In this document: positions 8,210-15,770 of the stretch, piece by piece
Layout: each line of letters opens with the position of its first letter
Position numbering within the stretch: the stretch's first letter is position 1
From: Shouchella sp047238345
GTDB lineage: Bacteria; Bacillota; Bacilli; Bacillales; Bacillaceae_D
Direction: 5' to 3'
NCBI RefSeq assembly: GCF_047238345.1
Contig: NZ_JBDFMQ010000001.1
Location: 3,596,001 to 3,660,000, forward strand
Length of the DNA stretch: 64,000 bases
Translations under genes and position numbers: made by a program
The notes under the pieces: generated by a model
Told to the model about the DNA's origin: nothing
The model's input: only the letters and a program-made list of their open reading frames with translations
The model's database searches: none

Positions 8210-8900
8210 CTTTAGAAGCCTTATCAACCGTTAGCGGCAACTGCCAATCGATTGGCGTCATTTCTTTTGACACGAGCCATTGATTAATTTTTGAGAAAGG
8301 TCGACTTCCTAAAAAACCACGATGTGCAGAAAAAGGACTAGGGTGTGGAGACTGGACAATTAAATGTTTGTTTTCGTCAATCAATGTCCTTTTTGCTTGA
8401 GCATGTTTCCCCCATAACACAAAAGCAATTGGTTCCTTTCGTTCATTTAGTTTTTTAATTACTTTCGTCGTAAAAGACTCCCATCCCTTTCCTTGATGAG
8501 AACCTGGTTGCTTTTGTCTTACGCTTAATACTGTGTTTAACAGCAGCACACCTTGCGTAGCCCACGATTCTAAACATCCATGATTTGGTGGTTGGCACCC
8601 CAGATCACTTTCTAATTCCTTATACATATTTTTAAGGGAAGGCGGTGTCTTTACTTGTGGTCTTACTGAAAAGCTCAATCCGTGAGCTTGATCTGGTCCA
8701 TGATACGGGTCTTGACCTAATATAACCACTTTCACGTCTTTATACGGAGTGAGATGCAGCGCATTAAACAAATCGTCCATTGGCGGGTATACGACTTCTT
8801 GAGCATATTCCTTCTTTAAAAACTCTCTTAACTGTATGTAGTATTCTTTCGTAAATTCTTCAGCGACAACGTCATTCCAGTCATTGTGTAAAATACTCAT
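8199..8900 (-). CDS. ung: Uracil-DNA glycosylase, family 1
   Basis: This is a 233-residue cytosolic enzyme of normal length for bacterial Ung (~225-230). The water-activating motif GQDPYHGP is at residues 62-69 (catalytic Asp64). The minor-groove motif HPSPFSAHRGF lies near residue 187. SLKNMYKELESDLG and GVLLLNTVLSV are further conserved blocks. It excises uracil from DNA as the first step of base excision repair. AGGAG lies upstream of the ATG. It heads a two-gene unit with the AbrB-like membrane gene, whose start overlaps its 3' end. Confidence 0.97.
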   Translation of the reverse strand: MSILHNDWNDVVAEEFTKEYYIQLREFLKKEYAQEVVYPPMDDLFNALHLTPYKDVKVVILGQDPYHGPDQAHGLSFSVRPQVKTPPSLKNMYKELESDLGCQPPNHGCLESWATQGVLLLNTVLSVRQKQPGSHQGKGWESFTTKVIKKLNERKEPIAFVLWGKHAQAKRTLIDENKHLIVQSPHPSPFSAHRGFLGSRPFSKINQWLVSKEMTPIDWQLPLTVDKASKDES

Positions 8901-8969
8901 TTTTTTCTCCTTTACTTGTCTGCTCTTTTCTCATCATACGCCTATCGTTAATTCATGACAAATTCAAAA

Positions 8970-8996
8970 AAGAACTGACGGCTTACGTCAGTTCTT
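8970..8996 (-). terminator. Intrinsic terminator of the YjiH-family gene
   Basis: AAGAACTGACG / CGTCAGTTCTT is a perfect 11-bp stem with a 5-base loop, followed on the minus strand by a T run. Confidence 0.88.
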
Positions 8997-9001
8997 AACG
9001 T

Positions 9002-10354
9002 TTATAACAATAAATGACCCATTAAGACGATGATTGGAAGCGTAATAATCGTACGAATGAGGAAAATGATTACAGCATCTAAAAAAGTAATTGGAATTTT
9101 AGAAGCGACTAACACACCACCGGTTTCTGACATATAAATAAGCTGAGAAACCGATAACGTTGCAATAATAAACAACGTTAATTCGCTTGTAATTCCAAAC
9201 GATTCAGCTAAGATAGCAGGTAAAAGCATGTCAGCAAAACCAATTAGGAGGGTTTGACTCGCTGCAGCTGCTTCCGGTACGTTCATCCATTCCAGAATTG
9301 GAACAAATGGAACTGCAAGCCACTCGAACATAGGTGTAAAGTTCGCCACACCTGCCGCAATGGTTCCAATCGCCATTACTACAGGCAAGACCCCGAACCA
9401 TAGATCAAAAACCGTTTTTAATCCTGTTTGGATATTCTTACCTTGCTTAAAGCTTTCTTCTGCACGCAAGGAAGCTTGCACGAACCCTTTTCGAAGAACA
9501 TCTTTTTCTTTTGGTTCTACTTCGCCTTCGCTTCCATCAATATACGTATTCTTCTTACGTGATAGAGGCGGAATTCTAGGTGTAATAACAGCCGCAATAA
9601 AGCCGGCTACAAATAAGGTTAAAAAGAACTGCCAAAATAGATGAGAAATCTCTAAACGACCTAAAATGGAAATACTAAACGTAATTGATACAACGGAAAA
9701 CGTAGATGCGACAATCGCTGCTTCCCTCGCTGTATACTTCCCTGTTTCATATTGGTTACTGGATAACATAATTCCAACCGTACCATCCCCGACCCACGAA
9801 GCCATAGAATCAATAGAAGCACGGCCTGGCAAACGAAATAATGGTCTCATCACGTTTTTCAGTAGTGACCCAACGAACTCCATTAAACCGAAGTTAAGAA
9901 GGAGTGGCAACAGTAATCCCGCAAACAAGAAAATGGAAAATAAGAATGGTAGCAAGTCCATTAACAAAACTTGCCCTGTATCTTCTGAAACGATAAACTC
10001 TGGCCCAACATTCATAAATACGAGCACACCAAGGATGGCACCGACGACTCGAACAACAATCCATACTGGCGTCGTCGCAAAAACACTAATCCAGAACGAT
10101 TCTTTTTGTGTTTGTTTTTTCACGTTGGTTGCGATGATCGATACAATCGCCGTAACAACGAGTAAAATCATCACGATCACAGTTAAAGCTTCCATGGTGA
10201 CCAGATCAATTAAGAAATCAGAGGCAAACATTACAGGCAATTGAACCGATGTACCATCCTCTGTTTCAATTGGAATTGGTGTCATAAAAAGGAAAATCCC
10301 AATAAGCGATGGAATGATAAACATTAATGCACTTTTAAGTGATACTTTATTCAT
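9002..10354 (-). CDS. YjiH-family membrane protein with nucleoside-recognition GATE domain
   Basis: This is a 450-residue polytopic membrane protein with a long cytoplasmic loop around residues 255-310 (charged, SRKKNTYIDGSEGEVEPKEK). The region with DSMASWVGDGTVGIMLSSNQYETGKYTAREAAIVASTFS is typical of GATE-domain (PF07670) proteins of the YjiH group. It is probably a transporter of an unknown solute. It is monocistronic, with its own terminator. hutH lies 2.4 kb away on the same strand but is separated by two other genes, so a link to histidine use is only a guess. Confidence 0.8.
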   Translation of the reverse strand: MNKVSLKSALMFIIPSLIGIFLFMTPIPIETEDGTSVQLPVMFASDFLIDLVTMEALTVIVMILLVVTAIVSIIATNVKKQTQKESFWISVFATTPVWIVVRVVGAILGVLVFMNVGPEFIVSEDTGQVLLMDLLPFLFSIFLFAGLLLPLLLNFGLMEFVGSLLKNVMRPLFRLPGRASIDSMASWVGDGTVGIMLSSNQYETGKYTAREAAIVASTFSVVSITFSISILGRLEISHLFWQFFLTLFVAGFIAAVITPRIPPLSRKKNTYIDGSEGEVEPKEKDVLRKGFVQASLRAEESFKQGKNIQTGLKTVFDLWFGVLPVVMAIGTIAAGVANFTPMFEWLAVPFVPILEWMNVPEAAAASQTLLIGFADMLLPAILAESFGITSELTLFIIATLSVSQLIYMSETGGVLVASKIPITFLDAVIIFLIRTIITLPIIVLMGHLLL

Positions 10355-10414
10355 TATAAGTCCCCCGAACGGATATTAATAAGCAATAATGAATCATTAT
10401 ACATCGTCTTGTCG

Positions 10415-11794
10415 TTAAGCGCTATGGGAAATAGTGAGATTTACGTTTTCTTTTTCTTCTGTGTTTGATTCTTCAACTAAATCTGCCACATTTGTGAGTT
10501 CTTGAACCGCTTTCTCAATGCTTTGAACCTTCTCAATGACTTCTCTCATAATTCGAACTTGCTCTTTTGCTAGCGTCACTCCCGTTTTCGTCTCTTTACC
10601 GCTTTCAACACTCGCTTCCTTTAATGCTGCAAGTTGATCCACTAATGAGATGGTGCTAAAGGCAATCGACTGTGTCGAAGAAGAAACCGAATAAATATCT
10701 TGATTTAAACGATCACAAGCTTGATTAATTTCTGCTAGCACTCGGTTCATTTCTGTATTCGCCGTTAAGCCTTGTTGAATCTCTCTATTCCCTATTTCCA
10801 TCTCAGATAAGACACTTTTTGTATCATCTTGCACTGTTTCAATCACAGCGGTCATTTGTCGGGCAGCACCTTGTGATTCTGCCGCTAATTTCCTTACTTC
10901 TTCAGCAACTACTGCAAACCCTCTTCCTTGCTCTCCAGCATGGGCAGCTTCAATCTCTGCGTTTAACGCAAGTAAATTAGTTTGATTGGCAATCGCTTCG
11001 ACCGTTTGTATCATATCGATTAACCGTTTAGAACGCTCATTTAATTGATTTACCACCGCTAACGTACTGTTATTGTTTTTTACAATCGCATCCATTGATG
11101 ATTTTGATTCGTTTGCTTTACGATTCCCTTCCTGCACGAGATGATGGACCGTTTCTGTTGCATTTTCTGCTGCGGCAAGCGCCATTGTTATGTGCTCCAC
11201 TTTTTCCGATAAGTCATCCGTTGACTGTACACTTTTTTGCGACGTTTCGACTTGGGCATGAACAGCGTCTAACATTCGTTGATTTCCTTCTTCTATAGAA
11301 CCTGCTGACTGTAACGTTTTGGTTGATTGTGCTGTTAAATAAGATGTTGATGAGACGAGGGTGCTTGCTACGGTTGACGCTCGTTCTAACATTTGATTTA
11401 ATTCTTCCGTCATCTCGTTAAACGCCTGCGTAAACTCAGCAAACTCATCCTCCCCGATAACCGGTAATGGCTTACGAGAGCGATCGCCTTCCGCAATATA
11501 GCGCGCACGACGTAGTAGTCTCCTTATCGGAATTAGCACCATCCTAGCTTGTTGTCGCGCAATGATCGCACCACATGTCAGCAAAACGATGACAACTCCC
11601 CATACACTCACCAGTTGCCATGTTAACGAATCTTGAAGACCCTGCACTTGTTGAAACGCTGTCCCTTCCAGCTCTTGCCCAAGCTGCACTAATGTTTGTT
11701 GGGTGGAGCTAAAAAAAGCGGTCATCAATCCTGCAAACCCTACGATTAACACTGCGATAACGACATATCCTCGAACAAGTTTTTTTTGAATCAT
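10415..11794 (-). CDS. Methyl-accepting chemotaxis protein with a minimal sensor region
   Basis: This is a 459-residue protein. The first membrane helix (about 8-30) is separated from the second (about 60-80) by only ~30 residues, so there is almost no extracytoplasmic ligand domain. A HAMP domain follows, and then the long coiled-coil signalling domain with its hairpin tip (ANQTNLLALNAEIEAAHAGEQGRGFAVVAEEVRKLA). The last residues (VEESNTEEKENVNLTISHSA) are not a pentapeptide tether. It should couple to CheA/CheW, perhaps sensing a membrane or cytoplasmic cue. I chose the inner ATG at 11794 because GAGGAGGGG lies just before it; the upstream ATG overlaps that ribosome site. Confidence 0.88.
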   Translation of the reverse strand: MIQKKLVRGYVVIAVLIVGFAGLMTAFFSSTQQTLVQLGQELEGTAFQQVQGLQDSLTWQLVSVWGVVIVLLTCGAIIARQQARMVLIPIRRLLRRARYIAEGDRSRKPLPVIGEDEFAEFTQAFNEMTEELNQMLERASTVASTLVSSTSYLTAQSTKTLQSAGSIEEGNQRMLDAVHAQVETSQKSVQSTDDLSEKVEHITMALAAAENATETVHHLVQEGNRKANESKSSMDAIVKNNNSTLAVVNQLNERSKRLIDMIQTVEAIANQTNLLALNAEIEAAHAGEQGRGFAVVAEEVRKLAAESQGAARQMTAVIETVQDDTKSVLSEMEIGNREIQQGLTANTEMNRVLAEINQACDRLNQDIYSVSSSTQSIAFSTISLVDQLAALKEASVESGKETKTGVTLAKEQVRIMREVIEKVQSIEKAVQELTNVADLVEESNTEEKENVNLTISHSA

Positions 11795-11931
11795 TTTACC
11801 CCTCCTCATCCTTCTATCCTCTCTCTATTTATCGGAAAACGCTGCCATTCTTTCCACTAGTTGTACAGGCTTTCCCTTCAGAATTTTTTCTACTATAATA
11901 GACATACCAGAGATAAAAGGAGAGACGAATC

Positions 11932-12741
11932 ATGAAGCGATATAAAGCATTAACGATTGCCGGTTCCGACACAAGCGGTGGCGCTGGGATTCAAGCGGAC
12001 CTTAAAACTTTTCAAGAACTGAACGTATATGGGATGAACGCCCTTACGACGATTGTTGCTCAGAATCCATTTCAAGGCTGGGCTCATGAAGTCTTCCCAC
12101 AAGACCCAGCTGTGGTTGATAAACAAATTGATACCGTTCTTAAAGGGATTGGTGTTGATGCAGTCAAAACCGGTATGCTCGGATCAATTGATATCATTAA
12201 GATTGTAGCTGAAAAAGTTGAACAATATGGCGTTGATCAACTCGTAGTAGACCCTGTTATGGTCTGCAAAGGGGCAGATGAAGCGTTAAATCCTGAAACC
12301 GATGCATGCTTACGTGATGTACTTGTGCCGAAAGCCTATGTTGTGACGCCAAACTTATTTGAAGCTACGCAACTTTCAGGTGTAAAAATCTCCACGATTG
12401 ACGATATGAAGACAGCTGCGAAAGTCATTCACGAACTTGGGGCAAATCATGTTGTCATTAAAGGTGGAAGTAAATTAGATTCAGCCCAAGCCGTTGATGT
12501 GTGGTATGACGGATCAGAATTTCATCTTTTAGAATCCGATGAAATCGATACAACGTATACCCACGGTGCAGGCTGCACATTTGCTGCTGCTATCGCCGCT
12601 TCTTTAGCTAAAGGGGAAGACGTTAAAGATGCCATTTACACAGCAAAAGATTTTGTTACAGCCGCTATTAAGCACGGCAGTAAATTAAACGAGTACGTTG
12701 GCTCTGTTGCGCACGGCGCATACAATATTGAACAGAAATAA
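11932..12741 (+). CDS. pdxK: Pyridoxal/pyridoxine kinase (PdxK, ThiD-like fold)
   Basis: This is a 269-residue ribokinase-superfamily enzyme. The N-terminus TIAGSDTSGGAGIQADLKTF is the substrate-binding loop of ThiD/PdxK proteins; VDPVMVCKGADEALNPE follows at about residue 105, and THGAGCTFAAAIAA near residue 205 is the ATP-binding anion hole. The length and the VCKGADE segment match the B. subtilis PdxK (YwdB) group rather than ThiD proper. It phosphorylates B6 vitamers to pyridoxal phosphate and related forms. A strong ribosome site (AAAGGAG) is present, and the gene is monocistronic. Hydroxymethylpyrimidine kinase activity is the main alternative. Confidence 0.88.
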   Translation: MKRYKALTIAGSDTSGGAGIQADLKTFQELNVYGMNALTTIVAQNPFQGWAHEVFPQDPAVVDKQIDTVLKGIGVDAVKTGMLGSIDIIKIVAEKVEQYGVDQLVVDPVMVCKGADEALNPETDACLRDVLVPKAYVVTPNLFEATQLSGVKISTIDDMKTAAKVIHELGANHVVIKGGSKLDSAQAVDVWYDGSEFHLLESDEIDTTYTHGAGCTFAAAIAASLAKGEDVKDAIYTAKDFVTAAIKHGSKLNEYVGSVAHGAYNIEQK

Positions 12742-12749
12742 TCGATTGG

Positions 12750-12780
12750 AAAACGCATAATATCTTTATTATGCGTTTTT
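12750..12780. terminator. Bidirectional terminator between pdxK and hutH
   Basis: AAAACGCATAATA / TATTATGCGTTTT forms a 13-bp perfect stem with a TCTT loop; A and T tails allow use from both sides. The hutH stop codon lies at its right edge. Confidence 0.9.
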
Positions 12781-14275
12781 ACTTTGTTTTCACTGTTTGT
12801 TTTGACCGTAGCCACTCAGCCATTCCCTGTATATCTTTTGAAAACATACGATCATTCGTGATGGTTGGCACGATCTCCCGAGCTTCAGTAAGAAATTGTC
12901 GCGTACGTGGCGCCATTTTTTCAATACCACGGTATCTGGTCGCCTCCATCGCACAAATCGCTTCTATCGCGTAGACGTTTCGAACGTTTGAAACAATTTG
13001 TCGTGCGTGCCTAGCGCCAATTGTCCCCATGCTAACATGATCTTCTTGATTAGCTGATGACGGAATGGAATCAACACTTGCAGGGTGTGCTAAAGTTTTG
13101 TTTTCCGACACGAGTGCTGCGGCCACGTACTGCATAATCATTGCTCCAGACTGCAAACCAGGTTGTGGACTTAGAAAAGGCGGCAAATCATTTAATTGCG
13201 GATTCACCAAGCGTTCAATTCGCCGTTCCGAAATATTTCCTAATTCCGCCATTGCAATTCCTAAAAAATCCATGGCAAGCGCAATCGGTTGACCATGAAA
13301 ATTCCCTCCAGAAATCACCTTCTTGCCTTCGTCAAAGATAAGTGGGTTATCTGTTGCTGCATTCATCTCAATGACAAGTTTGTCTTCTACATATTGAAGC
13401 GTTTGCCATGTTGCCCCATGCACTTGTGGAATGCAGCGTAACGAATAGGCATCTTGAACTCGTTTCTCCCCTTGCTTCGTCGTCAATTGGCTATCGGTTA
13501 GATAATCGCGAATTCGAGCCGCGCACGCAACTTGTTCAGGATAGCCTCGTGCTATATGGATGTCTTCATCAAAAGCATCAATAATCCCTTCTAACCCTTC
13601 AATCGTCACCGCAGCAATCATTTCAGCTTGATAAGCAAGCTTTTCCGCTTCCATATAAACCACCACACCAGTAGCCGTCATGGCCTGTGTGCCGTTAATG
13701 AGCGCTAACCCTTCTTTCGCCTGCAACATGATAGGAGCAAGTTGAAGGAGTTGTAAAGCTTCCAAAGCTGACATCTTCTTTCCTTGGTAACACACCTCTC
13801 CTTCTCCAATAAGTGGTAAAGCAAGATGAGCCAAAGGAGCTAAGTCCCCACTCGCTCCAAGAGACCCTTGTTGCGGCACACATGGATAAACGTCGGCATT
13901 TACGAAATCGAGTAGACGCTGGATAACATCAAGCCGGATACCTGAATAGCCTTTGACAAGCGCATTCGCACGCAATAACATCATTACTTTTGTGATGTCT
14001 TCAGAGAAAAGCGGTCCGACTCCACATGCGTGGGATAAGAGCAAATTCCGCTGAAGCTCCTCTACGTCATTCTGCTGAATACGTACGTCACTAAATTTGC
14101 CAAAACCTGTGTTTATCCCATAAACAATTCGTTGTTCAGAAACGATTCGTTCCACAGCAGCTCGACTTTTATGAATCGAGTCCAAACATGACGGATCAAT
14201 TCCCACTTGTTCTTTTTCTTGAATGACTGCTTTTACATCCGCTAATGACAAAGCACTTCCTGTTAAATAAATCAT
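12779..14275 (-). CDS. hutH: Histidine ammonia-lyase
   Basis: This is a 498-residue lyase of the aromatic amino acid lyase family, normal length for HutH. The Ala141-Ser142-Gly143 triad in GSLGASGDLAPLAHLAL forms the MIO electrophile. VYGINTGFGKFSDV carries the catalytic Tyr, and SSANQEDHVSMG is another family block. It converts histidine to urocanate and ammonia, the first step of histidine use. No other hut gene is near, unlike the B. subtilis operon. GAGGGG precedes the ATG. A consensus promoter and a leader with an intrinsic terminator lie upstream, suggesting control by transcription attenuation. Confidence 0.95.
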   Translation of the reverse strand: MIYLTGSALSLADVKAVIQEKEQVGIDPSCLDSIHKSRAAVERIVSEQRIVYGINTGFGKFSDVRIQQNDVEELQRNLLLSHACGVGPLFSEDITKVMMLLRANALVKGYSGIRLDVIQRLLDFVNADVYPCVPQQGSLGASGDLAPLAHLALPLIGEGEVCYQGKKMSALEALQLLQLAPIMLQAKEGLALINGTQAMTATGVVVYMEAEKLAYQAEMIAAVTIEGLEGIIDAFDEDIHIARGYPEQVACAARIRDYLTDSQLTTKQGEKRVQDAYSLRCIPQVHGATWQTLQYVEDKLVIEMNAATDNPLIFDEGKKVISGGNFHGQPIALAMDFLGIAMAELGNISERRIERLVNPQLNDLPPFLSPQPGLQSGAMIMQYVAAALVSENKTLAHPASVDSIPSSANQEDHVSMGTIGARHARQIVSNVRNVYAIEAICAMEATRYRGIEKMAPRTRQFLTEAREIVPTITNDRMFSKDIQGMAEWLRSKQTVKTK

Positions 14276-14305
14276 AGCTTCACCCCTCTAGTTCATTAAA
14301 GCTAT

Positions 14306-14357
14306 AAAAAAAGAGGCTGCCCGCTGAAATGTCATTCATTTCAAAACGGACAACCTC
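14306..14357 (-). promoter_or_regulatory. hutH leader terminator hairpin (candidate attenuator)
   Basis: On the minus strand a long stem (GAGGTTGTCCG ... CGGGCAGCCTC, two mismatches) encloses a perfect inner stem (TGAAATG/CATTTCA). It is followed at once by seven T. It lies between the hutH promoter and start codon, and the gene on the other side is divergent, so there is no upstream gene for it to terminate. Premature termination of hutH mRNA is the simplest reading. Confidence 0.75.
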
Positions 14358-14398
14358 GTTCTCTCTATGCATTGTGAGTAGTTAAATGAAAAAATCAT
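14336..14398 (-). CDS. Possible 20-codon leader peptide of hutH
   Basis: An ATG with GGAGTG six bases upstream opens a 20-codon frame beginning MIFSFNYSQC. Its stop codon lies inside the leader terminator hairpin (14306-14357), so ribosome movement could alter which RNA structure forms. The peptide has no run of histidine codons, so a classical histidine attenuator is not obvious. It contains Phe2, Tyr and Cys codons near the front. It may be a chance frame; the ribosome site and placement are the only support. Confidence 0.4.
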   Translation of the reverse strand: MIFSFNYSQCIERTRLSVLK

Positions 14399-14433
14399 AC
14401 TCTTCACTCCATTATGATCATTCTAATAACTAT

Positions 14434-14462
14434 AGTGTATGGAACCGTGCTACAATTGTCAA
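14434..14462 (-). promoter_or_regulatory. Sigma-A promoter of hutH
   Basis: On the minus strand a perfect -35 TTGACA (14457-14462) is followed, after 17 bases, by a -10 TACACT (14434-14439, four of six matches). Transcription would start near 14427, giving a leader of about 150 bases before the hutH ATG. Confidence 0.65.
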
Positions 14463-14489
14463 TGAGCGAAATGAAGAGGAGAACCGATC

Positions 14490-15317
14490 ATGGCAGACCA
14501 TACAAGACGAATCCAACAAAACCGCACACCTCCGTTAACAAAACAATTATTGTCCATTGATTCTGCCATACTTATTGCCTCTGCAACCATTCTTGGCTAC
14601 CTTGTTGCGTATCGCTATCAAATGGGACAATTTGATCATTACGAGATCAATGAAGTTCTTTTTGGACAAATATATTTAAATCATATCATCATTGCGATGA
14701 CGGCTGTTTTTATCTTTATCATCGTCATTTTACTTATTCAAATGGGGCTAAAATGGTTTTATGAACAACTTCCATATTTTTGGTCGAAATTAATAAGTAG
14801 TATCCTTCCATGGTTTATTTTCTATCTAGCACTTGGCATTCTTTACAATCAAATTATGTTTTATTACATACCTTTTTTCATTGCAGCCTATTACCTTGCT
14901 GTACCTTTCTTTTATGGAAGTCTTAAAAACTATAAACAAACCTTTGTCGAGAAAATGGTCAAGCCCTATGAAGATTGGAACTGGCGAGACTACGTTCCCA
15001 CTTTAGTCAAAGAATATAAACTTGAAAGACATATTATCGCAATTATTTTCATTCTCATCTTACTACCCCAGCTTGCCTTTTTTATTGCCCAGTATCAAGC
15101 CGCAAATCAGACTGACTACTTATTGTTCCAGTACGACGATACGGTTCATATTGTGTTAGCAACGACAAACGACTCGCTGATCGTTGCCCCTTTTAATGAG
15201 GATGACCTAACATTTGGTCGTGAGTATATTATCGTACCTTATAATGGTGTGGCTGATTCGTTGTTTGCGTTTGAGCCTGTATCATTACACGCGGGTATAC
15301 AACCCGAAAAAGAGTAG
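14490..15317 (+). CDS. Membrane protein of unknown function with extracytoplasmic tail
   Basis: This is a 275-residue protein not recognised beyond its topology. A basic N-terminus of ~25 residues precedes hydrophobic segments at about 27-45, 62-85, 100-118 and 122-145. A cytoplasmic-looking charged stretch follows (NYKQTFVEKMVKPYEDWNWRDYVPTLVKEYK), then another membrane segment at about 190-208 and a C-terminal ~65-residue acidic, strand-rich domain that would lie outside the cell. AGAGGAG precedes the ATG. It is transcribed away from hutH and has no operon partner. Confidence 0.75.
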   Translation: MADHTRRIQQNRTPPLTKQLLSIDSAILIASATILGYLVAYRYQMGQFDHYEINEVLFGQIYLNHIIIAMTAVFIFIIVILLIQMGLKWFYEQLPYFWSKLISSILPWFIFYLALGILYNQIMFYYIPFFIAAYYLAVPFFYGSLKNYKQTFVEKMVKPYEDWNWRDYVPTLVKEYKLERHIIAIIFILILLPQLAFFIAQYQAANQTDYLLFQYDDTVHIVLATTNDSLIVAPFNEDDLTFGREYIIVPYNGVADSLFAFEPVSLHAGIQPEKE

Positions 15318-15331
15318 CCTTTATAACAGCA

Positions 15332-15643
15332 TCATTCATTTACTTCGATGTCCTCAACGCCACTTTGGTTTGGGGGCAGCGTATCTTCTCTAAACGCTTT
15401 TGGGTCATAATAAACCGTTACAGTATCATGCAGATGGATGCCTTCATTTAATTCTTCTGTAAGAAAAAAAGAAATGGTATTGGTCACTCCACCAGAGTCT
15501 CCTTCAACGTGAATACGCGTTCCGTTCTCTTCTTCAATCACGTTTGTTACAACACCTGTGTGCCTTACTACATCATTGTTGTCTAAACAACCCGTTAGCA
15601 TCAGTGGGGCGATAAAAACGAGAACCACCAACCCTTTAAACAT
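15332..15643 (-). CDS. Small lipoprotein, YobA/DUF3221-like
   Basis: This is a 103-residue predicted lipoprotein. The signal peptide MFKGLVVLVFIAPLMLTGC ends in a clear lipobox (LTGC, lipidated Cys19). The remaining ~85 residues are acidic and strand-rich (HTGVVTNVIEEENGTRIHVEG, then HDTVTVYYDP), an OB-fold-like pattern reminiscent of the YobA/DUF3221 lipoproteins, though I cannot confirm membership. I chose the ATG at 15643 because GGAGGA lies upstream; a longer in-frame reading has no signal peptide. It should be anchored on the outer face of the membrane. Confidence 0.72.
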   Translation of the reverse strand: MFKGLVVLVFIAPLMLTGCLDNNDVVRHTGVVTNVIEEENGTRIHVEGDSGGVTNTISFFLTEELNEGIHLHDTVTVYYDPKAFREDTLPPNQSGVEDIEVNE

Positions 15644-15723
15644 ATACAGTCCTCCTACTGTACAGATTCCGTGTTTGCATTGACATTCATATAGTTCATA
15701 ACAATTATATCGAAATCTTGCAC

Positions 15724-15754
15724 ATAAAAAACCCGCGAGTGATTCCCACGGGTT
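15724..15754 (-). terminator. Intrinsic terminator of glnA
   Basis: On the minus strand AACCCG ... CGGGTT closes a hairpin followed by TTTTTTATG, 17 bases after the glnA stop codon. Confidence 0.7.
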
Positions 15755-15770
15755 GTTGACGACCATTCAA

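Noticed and set aside
9666..10244. 192-codon open frame antisense to the YjiH-family gene
   Set aside because: It has no plausible ribosome site and its residue content (Thr/Ile/Asn/Ser-rich) is what antisense reading of a membrane protein gives; the minus-strand gene is clearly real.
14399..14430. HutP-type NAG repeats in the hutH leader
   Set aside because: Only one pair of NAG triplets with 4-base spacing (GAG-N4-GAG) is seen; a full HutP site needs three on each side, and no hutP is in the window.
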